Counted from the first letter of the stretch, positions 35,104 through 43,701 are shown. The stretch: DNA of 64,000 bases from Rhodospirillaceae bacterium (GCA_028819475.1 JAPPLJ010000030.1:405358-469357), one strand, 5' to 3'. Notes: generated by a model not told the origin, from the letters alone. Numbers and translations: made by a program.

Positions 35104-36339
35104 ATGACCGTCAGAGCCAAAGCGGCCTTTTTCCTGGTCCTGATGCTGATGGCGGCAGCGGGCTCCTTTTCGATGCAGGTCTTCCTGCCGGCGCTACCGG
35201 AAATCCAGCGCTACTTCGGGTCGAGCCAGTCCTTCGTCCAGCTCACGCTCAGCCTGTCGATGGTGGCGATCGCCGTTTCGACCCTGTTCTACGGTCCGTT
35301 GTCCGACCGTTTCGGCCGCAAGCCGGTGCTGGTCGGCGGCATGGGCCTGTTCCTTGCCGGCAGCCTGCTTTCCACTTTCGCGCCGTCGGTCACCCTGCTG
35401 ATCGTGGGGCGGGTCGCGCAGGCCGCCGGCGGCGCTGCCGGCATGGTCCTGAGCCGCGCCATCGTCCGCGATGTCTACGGCGCCGCCGAAGCGCCGAAGG
35501 CGATAAACTACCTGACGATGGCGATGGTGATCGCGCCGATGATCGCGCCGGTGGTCGGCGGGTTTCTCACCGAAGGCTTCGGCTGGCGGGCGAATTTTGC
35601 CGCAACCGCCGTGCTCGCCCTGCTGGTCGGCGCCCTTGTCGTCGGGTTGCTGCACGAGACCTTTCCCTCCGCAGCGCGCGCCCGTTCCCGCGACGGATCG
35701 ATCGTCCGGTCGGCGCTGGGCGGCCTGCGCCAGGTCGCGCGGTCGCGGCGGTTCTGGGGCTATACGCTGATCTCGGCCTTCAGCATGGCGATCTTCTTCG
35801 CCTTCGTCGCCGGCGCGCCCTACCTGATGAACGGGCTGCTGAAACGCCCGCCGAGTGAATACGGTTTGTGGTTCCTGGGCATTCCCGGCATGTTTGCCGT
35901 GGGGAGCTTCACCGCGACACGGCTTCTGAACACGCTGGGCCTCGACCGCTCGGTCATGCTGGGTGCGATTCTGGGCGCGTTGGTCCTGGCCGTCGCGGCC
36001 CTGCTGTTCGGCGTGTTCGCCCTCACGCCGGCCCTGTTGTTCGTGCCGGCCTACGCCATCTCTTTCTTCCAGGGGCTTATCATCCCCAACGGCGTCGCCG
36101 GCGCGATCAATTCCAGCCCCGGCGCCTTCGGCGCGGCGTCCGGCCTGGTCGCGTTCGTCCAGATGACGGTGAGCGCCGCCGCAGCGCAGCTTTCGGGCAC
36201 CGTCACCGGAGACAGCGTCTGGCCGCTCGTCGCCATCATGGCGGCGTGCGCCTGCCTGGTCCTGCTGCTGCTGCCGCTGCTTCGCAGCCGGCCGGCTGTG
36301 GCGGAGCCAGCGGCCGTGTCACCGGCCGACAGCGGCTGA
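35104..36339 (+). CDS. Bcr/CflA-like multidrug exporter (MFS)
   Basis: 411 residues, twelve membrane helices. Major-facilitator motif A is visible as YGPLSDRFGRKPVL (about 62-75), and the drug-exporter pattern as MVLSRAIVRDVYGAAEA near residue 115 and APVVGGFL near 148. These are typical of the Bcr/CflA branch of 12-helix proton-driven exporters. I chose the ATG at 35104; the ATG at 35093 is out of frame. It follows a terminator, so it is probably a separate unit from the ars genes, though an arsenical or toxin export role is possible. Its last 21 bases overlap the opposing gene. Confidence 0.83.
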   Translation: MTVRAKAAFFLVLMLMAAAGSFSMQVFLPALPEIQRYFGSSQSFVQLTLSLSMVAIAVSTLFYGPLSDRFGRKPVLVGGMGLFLAGSLLSTFAPSVTLLIVGRVAQAAGGAAGMVLSRAIVRDVYGAAEAPKAINYLTMAMVIAPMIAPVVGGFLTEGFGWRANFAATAVLALLVGALVVGLLHETFPSAARARSRDGSIVRSALGGLRQVARSRRFWGYTLISAFSMAIFFAFVAGAPYLMNGLLKRPPSEYGLWFLGIPGMFAVGSFTATRLLNTLGLDRSVMLGAILGALVLAVAALLFGVFALTPALLFVPAYAISFFQGLIIPNGVAGAINSSPGAFGAASGLVAFVQMTVSAAAAQLSGTVTGDSVWPLVAIMAACACLVLLLLPLLRSRPAVAEPAAVSPADSG

Positions 36340-37158
36340 AACCGGGACGGTTTTTTCCCAGGCGCCGGCGCCGTCGATCAACGTCACCCGGACGCTGAAG
36401 TCTTTTGGAACCGGGCGCTTGCCCAGGATCGGGATCGAGACGCCGACCCGGCCACCGGCGCCCGCCGTCACCGGGCCGGTCCTGCCCAGCCGAACGCCCC
36501 TTGGCGCTTCGACGAGGATGACCGGCTTGGCGAAAGTTCGACTGCGATGGCGGATTTGCACGCTCAAGGCGCGCCCGCGCCGCTCGGCCCGCCAGACCGC
36601 AAAGCCGTCGCCGGCCTGTTTCGGCACCCGGGCACGCGCCGCAACGATGGCCGGGTGCGGCGCGGCCTTGGGCGGAACGGCGAGCGCGAGCATTGCCTCG
36701 ACCGGGATGCAGACATCCTTGCAGAGCTGGTACAGCACCGCGACGCGCGCTTCCAGGGCGGCGTCCGCATCCCGAACCGTCGCGCGGATCGGCAGGGTGA
36801 AGCGGCCGCCGAAGCCCCGGGCCCGGAAGCCGAAGCTGGTGAAAATCTCCGGCGTCGGCCAGACGATCCGCGCCGATTTCAGGTTCCGGGAACCCTGCCA
36901 GTCCAGGACCGGCGGCAGCCCCGGCGCGCCCGGCGAGCGCCAGAAGATCTTCCAGCCCGGTTTGAGATCCATGGTCAGGCCCAGCCAGCGGCTGTCGCCC
37001 GCACCGCCGCCGCCGACGAGCCGTAGCCGACCCTCCAGCCCGTCTGCCCAAGGCGACTCGGCCGCCGGCGCCGCGGCGGCAGGCATCGCTGCGGCTGCGG
37101 CCAGACCCGCCGCCAGCAGCAGGGCGCGGGGCCATCCCCCCTTTACATATCCGGTCAC
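36319..37158 (-). CDS. DsbD N-terminal-like periplasmic thiol protein
   Basis: 279 residues. An N-terminal hydrophobic signal (about 10-30, with a run of alanines) precedes a periplasmic Ig-like domain similar to the N-terminal (DsbD-alpha) domain of the electron carrier DsbD. A Cys pair is present in YQLCKDVCIPVEA (near residues 140-146), the position of the redox pair. The membrane and C-terminal thioredoxin domains of DsbD are absent, so an independent partner would be needed. The only start that fits the signal is the GTG at 37158. The 3' end overlaps the exporter gene tail to tail. Confidence 0.72.
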   Translation of the reverse strand: MTGYVKGGWPRALLLAAGLAAAAAMPAAAAPAAESPWADGLEGRLRLVGGGGAGDSRWLGLTMDLKPGWKIFWRSPGAPGLPPVLDWQGSRNLKSARIVWPTPEIFTSFGFRARGFGGRFTLPIRATVRDADAALEARVAVLYQLCKDVCIPVEAMLALAVPPKAAPHPAIVAARARVPKQAGDGFAVWRAERRGRALSVQIRHRSRTFAKPVILVEAPRGVRLGRTGPVTAGAGGRVGVSIPILGKRPVPKDFSVRVTLIDGAGAWEKTVPVSAAVGR

Positions 37159-37257
37159 AATTCCCGATTTGCGGGCGGTTTCGCTTGCGCAGCGCGCCGG
37201 TCGGCCTATCTTCGGAAGCGACCGGCTGCGGATAAGGCCGGCGTTCCGCGACGGAGG

Positions 37258-37845
37258 ATGACGATTCCGGGTTCGACCGCAAGCGCCAATCCCTGGCTTA
37301 CCGGACGGCTGCTGATCGCCATGCCCGGCATGGCGGACCCGCGCTTCGCCCACACCGTCATCTACATGTGCGCCCATTCCGGCGACGGCGCCATGGGCCT
37401 CGTCGTCAACAAGCGCTCGGACAGCATCGTCTTCAAGGAACTGCTGGAGCAGGTCGGCGTCGACGACTGCACGATCCAGCGCGACATCCCGGTCCATATC
37501 GGCGGGCCGGTCGAGACGGCGCGCGGATTCGTGCTCCACGGCGGCGGTTACAGCCACACGGGCACGATGGCGGTCAGCGACGGCATCGGCCTCACAGCGT
37601 CGGTCGATATCCTGCGCGAGGTCGCGGCCGGCGGCGGGCCGGATCACTGCCTGCTCGCCCTCGGCTATTCCGGCTGGGGCGCCGGACAGCTCGAACAGGA
37701 AATCCAGCAGAACGGCTGGCTGACCGCCGACGCCGACGTATCCCTGGTCTTCGGCGCCGACCTGGACGAAGACCGCTGGCGCACCGCCATCGGCACGCTC
37801 GGCATCGATCCCAGCATGCTGTCCAGCACCGCCGGCCACGCCTGA
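37258..37845 (+). CDS. YqgE/AlgH family protein (DUF179)
   Basis: 195 residues, usual length. The family block LLIAMPGMADPRFAHTVIYMC and GAMGLVVNKRSD at the N-terminus, HIGGPVETARGFVLH in the middle and LALGYSGWGAGQLEQEIQQNGWL near the C-terminus are unmistakable. The biochemical role is unknown. It is divergent from the DsbD-N-like gene across 99 bases and convergent with the M16 peptidase gene across 19 bases. Confidence 0.92.
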   Translation: MTIPGSTASANPWLTGRLLIAMPGMADPRFAHTVIYMCAHSGDGAMGLVVNKRSDSIVFKELLEQVGVDDCTIQRDIPVHIGGPVETARGFVLHGGGYSHTGTMAVSDGIGLTASVDILREVAAGGGPDHCLLALGYSGWGAGQLEQEIQQNGWLTADADVSLVFGADLDEDRWRTAIGTLGIDPSMLSSTAGHA

Positions 37846-37864
37846 CGTCTCAGGCGGCCCGACG

Positions 37865-39130
37865 TCAAGCAACGAGCCGCGCCGCCATCGCATCGTAAGG
37901 CTCCAGGTCGCCGGCCGGGCCCAGCGCCGCGCAGGTCAGCGGGCCGGCGAGCAGCTTTTCGCCGAACGCGCCGACCGCCGCTTCGTCGACCGCATCGATT
38001 TTCTGCAGGATCTCCGCCGGCGGCAGCGGCCGCCCGTAAACCATCATGTGGTGCGCAAGTTGCTCGCAGCGCGCGCCCGTGCTTTCCCGCGACATCAGCA
38101 GGCCGGCGCGGGCCTGCGCCCTGGCCCGGGCCAGCTCCTCCGGTCCGGCGCCCCGGGCGAGGTCGGCCAGCTGGTCGAGCACGACCGGCGCCAGCTCCGC
38201 CGCCCGGTCGGGTCCGGTGCCGGCATAGATGCCGTAGAGGCCGGTGTCGGCATAGGCGGTGTTGTGGCTGTTGACCGAATAGACCAGCCCGCGCTTTTCC
38301 CGCACCTCCTGGAACAGGCGGGACGACATGCCGCCGCCGAGGATGGCCGAATGCATCATGGCGGCGAAATAATCGTCGTCCGCGTGAGCCGCGCCGCGGA
38401 AACCGAGCAGCAGGTGAAGCTGCTCCAGATCGCGCTCTTCGCGATAGTCGCCCCCGTCGTAGCGTGCCGGTTCGGGCGCGCGCCGGCTGCCGGCCGCCAA
38501 CGCCGCGAACCGGTCTTCGACCATCGCGGCGAAGCTCTCATGCTCCAGGTTGCCGGCGGCGGCCACGACCGCCCGGGGCGCGGTGTAGTTGGACTTGTGA
38601 TAGCCGTCGAGCCGGTCGCGCGGGAAGCTGCCGACGATTGCCGGATCGCCCAGCACGGGCCGGCCGAGCGCCTGGTCCGGATAGGCGGTTCGCTGGAAAT
38701 GGTCGAAGATGATGTCGTCCGGCGTATCCATTGCCTGGCCGATTTCCTGCAGCACGACATCCCGCTCGCGCGCCAGCTCCGCCTCGTCGAACAGGCTGTG
38801 CTGGACGATGTCGCCGAGGATGTCGACGGCGAGCGACAGGTCGCCCTTCAGCGTCTTGCAGAAGAACGCCGTCGCCTCGCGCGACGTCCAGGCGTTGATA
38901 TGGCCGCCGACCGCCTCGATCTCGTCGGCGATATCCTGCGCGCTGCGGCGCGCCGTGCCCTTGAACATCATGTGTTCGAGCAGATGGGACACGCCGTTGA
39001 CCTCGGCCGGCTCGTGGCGCGCGCCGGCGTCGATCCAGACGCCGCAGGACACGGACTCGACCTGGGGCATGGCGTCGGTCGCGATCCGCAGACCGCCGGG
39101 AAGCGTCGTGACCTGCGCGGTTTCTGTCAT
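37865..39130 (-). CDS. M16-family zinc peptidase, mitochondrial-processing-peptidase-like
   Basis: 421 residues, one M16 catalytic half plus inactive half. The inverted zinc motif HLLEHMMFKGT is near residues 48-58 with the distal Glu in RERDVVLQEIGQAMD near 125. The rest (C-terminal half with GLLMSRESTGARCEQLAHH) matches the bacterial MPP-like group. In many alphaproteobacteria this gene sits directly downstream of thrC; here it is separated from thrC by an AT-richer island. Confidence 0.92.
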   Translation of the reverse strand: MTETAQVTTLPGGLRIATDAMPQVESVSCGVWIDAGARHEPAEVNGVSHLLEHMMFKGTARRSAQDIADEIEAVGGHINAWTSREATAFFCKTLKGDLSLAVDILGDIVQHSLFDEAELARERDVVLQEIGQAMDTPDDIIFDHFQRTAYPDQALGRPVLGDPAIVGSFPRDRLDGYHKSNYTAPRAVVAAAGNLEHESFAAMVEDRFAALAAGSRRAPEPARYDGGDYREERDLEQLHLLLGFRGAAHADDDYFAAMMHSAILGGGMSSRLFQEVREKRGLVYSVNSHNTAYADTGLYGIYAGTGPDRAAELAPVVLDQLADLARGAGPEELARARAQARAGLLMSRESTGARCEQLAHHMMVYGRPLPPAEILQKIDAVDEAAVGAFGEKLLAGPLTCAALGPAGDLEPYDAMAARLVA

Positions 39131-39222
39131 ACGATCAGAATTGCGATGTATTTGCGACCATTCTCGATGGCCTTCGAGGTTCTCCCTAGACGATCCATTC
39201 CGTCCTCGTTCGCCAAATTTGG

Positions 39223-40029
39223 CTACTCGGAGGTTTCTTCATCGTAGTAGATGAAGCGAAGGCTTCCTCGGAGCAATTCGATCCATGCATCCTGCTCTGA
39301 TTTTGGCCACATCGTTTTTCGAGGAGGCAGATGTGCAAGTAGCGCGGTGATGACCGGATCAATTTCATCATCGTCGCTTGGCCCGCTAGCGCCATTTCCA
39401 GACTCGCTTCGATTTTGGCGACTTTGCTGTACATGCGAATCGGTGGACACCGATCCGTCGGGCTCCCCGCCCAAATGGCCAGGCATCATCAGTTTGTCGC
39501 GGCCATTTTCAAAGAAGCCGGCTGTTTCGGCAGAACGAAGCAGTACTTGACGTGCGCGGTCAGTTTGCCCGGATGGTACACCAAAGGATTCCATCTGGCG
39601 CCGTAGCGCATCCGGTGGAGGCAGGGTCATCCCAAGATATTCTTCGTAGACCTTTTTGAACAGCGGGATGACAAGGAAGGCTTCTGCCTTTGCCTTGCGT
39701 TCGGTCGAAGCATCAACAGCGCGTAACCCCAAGTCCGTCAAACAAACGAGGTTTGACCCTCGGGCTTTCTGGGTCAGACCAAATAGCCGCGCTGTCGCAA
39801 CCCGGACACGGAAGCCAGAGCTGGTCGGGCTCAAGCTCATCTGTCCTGCCACCTCCTCAAAACGGCATTCGGACGACCCATTGCGTGCATAGACCGCTTG
39901 AGCGAATTCGAGTGCGGATTTCAAGTCCATATATGGAAATGAGATGCCCGACTTCTCGCGCGGGCGTTTTTTTTCAGCGGTCTGTTCGGTCTGGCTTCCC
40001 GAAGTCGCCGCAGCGCCATCTGTTTCCAT
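39223..40029 (-). CDS. Uncharacterised DUF5343-like protein in an AT-richer island
   Basis: 268 residues from the ATG at 40029. The first half (YMDLKSALEFAQAVYARNG, SPTSSGFRVRVATARLFGL, LTDLGLRAVDAS) resembles the winged-helix-like DUF5343 group often found in mobile or defence-adjacent DNA. The second half has an Asp/Glu/Ser-rich linker and an acidic C-terminus. An upstream ATG at 40107 exists, but a promoter lies between it and 40029, so the shorter form is favoured. Base composition is visibly less GC-rich than its neighbours, a sign of transfer. Function unknown. Confidence 0.6.
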   Translation of the reverse strand: METDGAAATSGSQTEQTAEKKRPREKSGISFPYMDLKSALEFAQAVYARNGSSECRFEEVAGQMSLSPTSSGFRVRVATARLFGLTQKARGSNLVCLTDLGLRAVDASTERKAKAEAFLVIPLFKKVYEEYLGMTLPPPDALRRQMESFGVPSGQTDRARQVLLRSAETAGFFENGRDKLMMPGHLGGEPDGSVSTDSHVQQSRQNRSESGNGASGPSDDDEIDPVITALLAHLPPRKTMWPKSEQDAWIELLRGSLRFIYYDEETSE

Positions 40030-40066
40030 AGCTATGATGCTCCAATTGAGGTGCCGGACTGGAGGG

Positions 40067-40095
40067 GTTATGTGTCGCTTTTGTCCATTTGTCAA
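40067..40095 (-). promoter_or_regulatory. Sigma-70-like promoter of the island gene
   Basis: Reading on the minus strand: TTGACA (40095-40090), a 17-base spacer, CATAAC (40072-40067). The -35 box is a perfect consensus and the -10 box matches four of six. Transcription would start near 40060, about 30 bases before the ATG at 40029, with a GGAG between them. An eight-base inverted repeat (CAATTGTT 40097-40104, AACAATTG 40117-40124) lies just upstream and could bind a regulator. Confidence 0.7.
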
Positions 40096-40284
40096 CCAAT
40101 TGTTCATCTAGCGGCAAACAATTGTGGCATTTCTGCAACGGTAAAGGTGTTCAAATGAGCCGGCGCGCACCGTCGGTTGACAAACGTAGAGTGGCGCGGC
40201 AAGTTGCCGATGCCGGGGCGGTGTCGGCCCCGGCATCACGATCATAACCCAGTCTACCGCGGACGCAGAAGAAAGGAGGGTGTG

Positions 40285-40350
40285 GTGATCTGGCAACCGC
40301 CCGGTAGGAGAGGCCGCGACCGTAGCCTACGGGCTGCGGTCAAAGCCTGA
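40285..40350 (+). CDS. Possible 21-residue small protein or leader peptide
   Basis: A near-perfect AAAGGAGG Shine-Dalgarno (40272-40279) stands five bases before a GTG at 40285, opening 21 codons that end at TGA 40348-40350. The product is short and very basic (VIWQPPGRRGRDRSLRA and a few more residues). The second hairpin of the locus falls inside the ORF, and the third, terminator-like hairpin follows its stop by six bases. It may be translated, a leader peptide or chance; the strong ribosome site is the main support. Confidence 0.4.
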   Translation: MIWQPPGRRGRDRSLRAAVKA

Positions 40351-40356
40351 CGGCGG

Positions 40357-40392
40357 GCGGGTCAAGGTTCGTATGCCTTGACCCGCTTTCCT
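40357..40392 (+). terminator. Terminator-like hairpin after the small ORF
   Basis: Perfect 11-base stem (GCGGGTCAAGG at 40357-40367, CCTTGACCCGC at 40376-40386) with an eight-base loop, followed by TTTCCTT. The T-tract is interrupted, so termination would be moderate. It may instead be part of the RNA structure described for this locus. Confidence 0.5.
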
Positions 40393-40561
40393 TAGCACAA
40401 TTGAGCGAATCGGTCCATCATCCAACCCATACCGAAGGTATCTCCCCTGAAACGCACCTTAGATTAGGGTCGGTTTGAAGAGTTCATTATCCAGGCGATG
40501 GAGTGAATCGTCAGTACAGTTCGTAGAAGTCTGCCGGTCCGTCGTTCCGAAACAGTTACCA
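40393..40561. other. AT-richer spacer downstream of thrC
   Basis: 169 bases between the hairpin locus and the thrC stop. I see no gene, no clear terminator for thrC and no strong repeat. Composition is similar to the adjacent island. Confidence 0.4.
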
Positions 40562-41989
40562 TCATCCTCTCGCCGCCTGGGCGTTGGCGAGCACATAGTC
40601 GGTCAGCCGGGCGGCATCCTTCGCCATCGTGACGCACCGCTCTTCGTGATCGTGTAGGTCGGCGAGGTGCGGCGGCAGGGCGGGGCGATGGCCGGTCGCC
40701 CGCTCGACCGCGTCCGGGAACTTCGCCGGATGGGCCGTCGCCAGCACGACGACCTGATCGCCGTCGGCCCGGCATTGCCGCGCCGCGGCCAGGCCGACCG
40801 CCGTGTGCGGGTCGACCTGCCGGCCGGTCCGCTCGTAGACCGCCCGCATCTCGCGGACCGTGCCCTCGTCGTCCAGACTGGCGCCGTCGAACAGGGCGGC
40901 CGCCCGGCGCCAGCGCGCGTCGTCGAGCGGCAGGCAGCCGCCGGTGCGGAATGCGCCGATGGCCGATGCCACGGCCGCGCCGTCGCGGTCCAGCAGGTCG
41001 AACAGCAGGCGCTCGAAATTGCTTGAGACCTGGATGTCCATGCTCGGCGACAGGGTCGGCGTCACGCCGCGGATCTCCATGGCGTTGTGGCGGAAGAAGC
41101 GGGTGAGGATGTCGTTCGCATTGCTGCCGACGATCAGCCGGCCGACCGGCAGGCCGCATTGCCGTGCGGCGTAGCCGGCGAACACGTTGCCGAAATTGCC
41201 GGTCGGCACCGCGAAGCAGACGGGCCACACCGGCGCACCCGCTTGCCCCTGAACGTGCAGCGCGGCGTGAACATAGTAGACAATCTGGCCCATCACCCGG
41301 GCCCAGTTGATCGAGTTCACCGCCGAGAGGTTCACCCGGTCGCGCAGCGCATCGTCGGCGAACAGCGCCTTCACCATGTCCTGGCAATCGTCGAAGGTGC
41401 CCTCGACGGCGATGTTGAAGACGTTGCCGTCCGGCACCGTCGTCATCTGCCGGCGCTGCACTTCCGACGTCCTGCCCTTCGGATGCAGCATGAAGATATC
41501 GATCGCATCGCGGCCGGCGCAGGCGGCAATGCCGGCCGGGCCGGTATCGCCGGACGTCGCGCCGACCACCGTGATGCGCTCGCCGCGCGCGGCCAGCACG
41601 GCATCGAACAGCCGGCCGACCAGTTGCAGGGCATAATCCTTGAAGGCGAGGGTCGGGCCGTGGAACAGTTCCTGGAGAAAGAGGCCGTCGCCGAGATCGG
41701 CCAGCGGTGCCACGGCGGTATCGTCGAAGCCCGCATAGGCGGCTTCGGTCAGCGCCGGCAGGTCCGCCGCGGCGGCGGAGCCCGCCATGAAGGGCGCGCA
41801 GACCTCCGCCGCCAGTCCGGCATAGGACAGGCCCTGCCAGCTGGCGAGGGTCTCCGCCGTCCAGGCGGGCCAGGCTTCGGGCACATACAGGCCGCCGTCG
41901 CGCGCCAGGCCCGACAGCAGGATATCGTCGAACGCGGCCGGCGCCGCCGCGCCGCGGGTGCTGATATAGGGAAAGGCCGGTGCGGTCAT
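40562..41989 (-). CDS. thrC: Threonine synthase
   Basis: 475 residues, the long proteobacterial/fungal-type enzyme that makes threonine from O-phosphohomoserine with PLP. The PLP lysine is in GPTLAFKDYALQL (near residue 113), the phosphate-binding region in VGATSGDTGPAGIAA, and the N-terminus reads YISTRGAAAPAAFDDILL as expected. Its ATG at 41989 overlaps the carbonic anhydrase stop (ATGA), so the two genes are coupled. Confidence 0.95.
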   Translation of the reverse strand: MTAPAFPYISTRGAAAPAAFDDILLSGLARDGGLYVPEAWPAWTAETLASWQGLSYAGLAAEVCAPFMAGSAAAADLPALTEAAYAGFDDTAVAPLADLGDGLFLQELFHGPTLAFKDYALQLVGRLFDAVLAARGERITVVGATSGDTGPAGIAACAGRDAIDIFMLHPKGRTSEVQRRQMTTVPDGNVFNIAVEGTFDDCQDMVKALFADDALRDRVNLSAVNSINWARVMGQIVYYVHAALHVQGQAGAPVWPVCFAVPTGNFGNVFAGYAARQCGLPVGRLIVGSNANDILTRFFRHNAMEIRGVTPTLSPSMDIQVSSNFERLLFDLLDRDGAAVASAIGAFRTGGCLPLDDARWRRAAALFDGASLDDEGTVREMRAVYERTGRQVDPHTAVGLAAARQCRADGDQVVVLATAHPAKFPDAVERATGHRPALPPHLADLHDHEERCVTMAKDAARLTDYVLANAQAARG

Positions 41990-42642
41990 TCCGGCACCGC
42001 GGCATTCCCGCTCGCCGGGTCGAGCACGGTAAGCCGCCCGTCGGCGATCGAGAAATGGGCGCCGTGCAGCTTCAGCCGGCCGGCATCGACCGCCTGCCGG
42101 ACGATCGGGAAGGTCATCAGGTTATCGAGCGAATTCCGGATGGAGGCGTATTCGAACGCCTCTTGCAGGCCCTGCCCTTCCTTCGGCGCGTCGGCGGGCA
42201 GGCGGGCTTCCGCGCCACGGACCGTCGAAATCCATTTGCCGATGAAGCCAGGCGCGCCGGACTCACCGGGCGGGGCGCCCCTGCTCTCGATATAGGCCCG
42301 GATGCCGCCGCACCCGCTGTGGCCAATGACGACGATATCGCCGACGCCGAGGCCCCCGACGGCGAACTCGATGGCCGCCCCGGTGCCGCAGTCGCCGCCG
42401 TCCAGGTCGCAGGGCGGCACCAGATTGGCGACGTTGCGCACGACGAAAAGTTCGCCCGGTCCGGCGTCGAAAATCGCTTCGGGATCGACCCGGCTGTCGC
42501 AGCAGCTGATCACCATGACCGGCGGTTCCTGGCCCTCCGCCAGGGCCCGGTAGGTAGCCTCGTGACGCGGAAAGTCGGTTTCACGGAACCGCGCATAGCC
42601 GTCCGTCAGCAAATCCGGCAATCCGGGCGCGGAATTCCTCAT
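41986..42642 (-). CDS. Beta-class carbonic anhydrase
   Basis: 218 residues. Interconverts CO2 and bicarbonate. Zinc ligands Cys-Asp/Arg are in SCCDSRVDPE (near 51-60), and His plus Cys in GHSGCGGIRAYIE (near 107-119). I favour the ATG at 42642, which has GGGTGAG five bases upstream; a GTG at 42651 overlapping the nudC stop would add three residues. It lies between nudC and thrC, with an overlap to thrC. Confidence 0.93.
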   Translation of the reverse strand: MRNSAPGLPDLLTDGYARFRETDFPRHEATYRALAEGQEPPVMVISCCDSRVDPEAIFDAGPGELFVVRNVANLVPPCDLDGGDCGTGAAIEFAVGGLGVGDIVVIGHSGCGGIRAYIESRGAPPGESGAPGFIGKWISTVRGAEARLPADAPKEGQGLQEAFEYASIRNSLDNLMTFPIVRQAVDAGRLKLHGAHFSIADGRLTVLDPASGNAAVPE

Positions 42643-42647
42643 GCCGC

Positions 42648-43619
42648 TCACCCGGCCCGGCCGGCCAGCCAGTCTTCGCACAACTGCCGGGCGATCGAAT
42701 CCCGGCGCGGCAGCTTGAACGTCTCGCTGCGCTTGCCGATCTGCTCGATCACCCAGTCGCGCCGGAACCAGGCGGCCATTTCGAGTTCTTCGGTGTTGAC
42801 GTCGAGGTCGTCCGACAGCGCCCGGGCATGAAACCCCAGCATGAGCGAGGTCGGGAACGGCCAGGGCTGCGACGAGTGATAGCGCACGTCGTGCACCCGG
42901 ACCCCGGATTCCTCGAAGACCTCGCGCGCGACGGCCATTTCCAGCGTCTCGCCCGGCTCGACGAAGCCGGCAAGCGTGGAGTGCATGCCCGGCGGCCAGA
43001 CCTTCTGGCGCCCGAGCAGGCACTTGTCGCCGTAGGTCACCAGCATGATGACCGCCGGATCGGTGCGCGGGAAATGGCTGGTCCCGCAGTCTTCATCGGA
43101 GCAGACGCGCAGATGGCCGCCGTCCTTCGGCTCGGTCGCCGCGCCGCAGACGCCGCAGAACCTGTGGCGCCGCCGCCAGGTCAGCATCCCGCGGGCATAG
43201 GCCAACAAGTTGCCGTGCTCCCGGTTCATCATCGGCCCGGTGAAGCGCAGGTCGAGAAACTCCGCCCGGTCCGCCCGGACACCGCAGATCAACTCGGCCT
43301 CCGCCTGTTCGAGGTTCGAAAGATCGCTGGCGAAATAGGCCAGTCCGCCGTGCAGGCCGAGGAACAGCGGCGTGTCGCCCCGTTCGAGCAGCGCGCCGAA
43401 CCGCTCGGCCGGCAGCATCGTGGCTTCGGGGGGATCCTCGGGCGGCGCGCCGGGATCGATCAGGTTGCGCGAGCGCCAGACCGGAACCAGGCGGCCCTGC
43501 GGCCCGCGCAGCTGCGCCTCCAGCCACCCGGCGTCGCCGCGCCGGGCCGACGCGCGGTCCAGCGTGCTCCAGGCATAGAAATTGTCGTCGGAACGGGAAA
43601 GGCGCAGGCGGTCTGACAT
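42648..43619 (-). CDS. nudC: NADH pyrophosphatase / deNADding enzyme NudC
   Basis: 323 residues. NudC hydrolyses NAD(H) and removes NAD caps from RNA. The zinc ribbon CGVCGAA...CSDEDCG is near residues 160-185, the Nudix box GFVEPGETLEMAVAREVFEE (continuing to SG) near 218-239, and the NudC-specific SQPWPFPTSLMLGF follows. The N-terminal domain is divergent, as usual. I chose the ATG at 43619. It precedes the carbonic anhydrase gene with close spacing. Confidence 0.93.
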   Translation of the reverse strand: MSDRLRLSRSDDNFYAWSTLDRASARRGDAGWLEAQLRGPQGRLVPVWRSRNLIDPGAPPEDPPEATMLPAERFGALLERGDTPLFLGLHGGLAYFASDLSNLEQAEAELICGVRADRAEFLDLRFTGPMMNREHGNLLAYARGMLTWRRRHRFCGVCGAATEPKDGGHLRVCSDEDCGTSHFPRTDPAVIMLVTYGDKCLLGRQKVWPPGMHSTLAGFVEPGETLEMAVAREVFEESGVRVHDVRYHSSQPWPFPTSLMLGFHARALSDDLDVNTEELEMAAWFRRDWVIEQIGKRSETFKLPRRDSIARQLCEDWLAGRAG

Positions 43620-43701
43620 GGCCGTTAAGTGGCACAGGCGGCGGGCGTCGGCAATCGGCCCTCTGACGGCCCTTCGGCGGACTGCGCCACCGCCGCCGGC
43701 C

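Larger units (their letters stand above)
40177..40392 (+). ncRNA. Candidate structured small RNA locus with an internal small ORF
   Basis: No large gene fits this stretch. Three hairpins follow one another: GATGCCGGGGC/GCCCCGGCATC (40209-40219 with 40227-40237, perfect 11 bp), GACCGTAGCC/GGCTGCGGTC (40318-40327 with 40332-40341, one wobble) and GCGGGTCAAGG/CCTTGACCCGC (40357-40367 with 40376-40386, perfect 11 bp). A TTGACA at 40177-40182 could be a -35 box, though the -10 17 bases on (CAAGTT) is poor. The strand is inferred from the small ORF and the short T-rich tail after the last hairpin. I match it to no known RNA family. Confidence 0.4.

Noticed and set aside
40029..40107. Upstream ATG at 40107 as the start of the island gene
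   Set aside because: A well-formed promoter (TTGACA-17-CATAAC) lies between this ATG and the ATG at 40029, so transcription should begin too late to include it.
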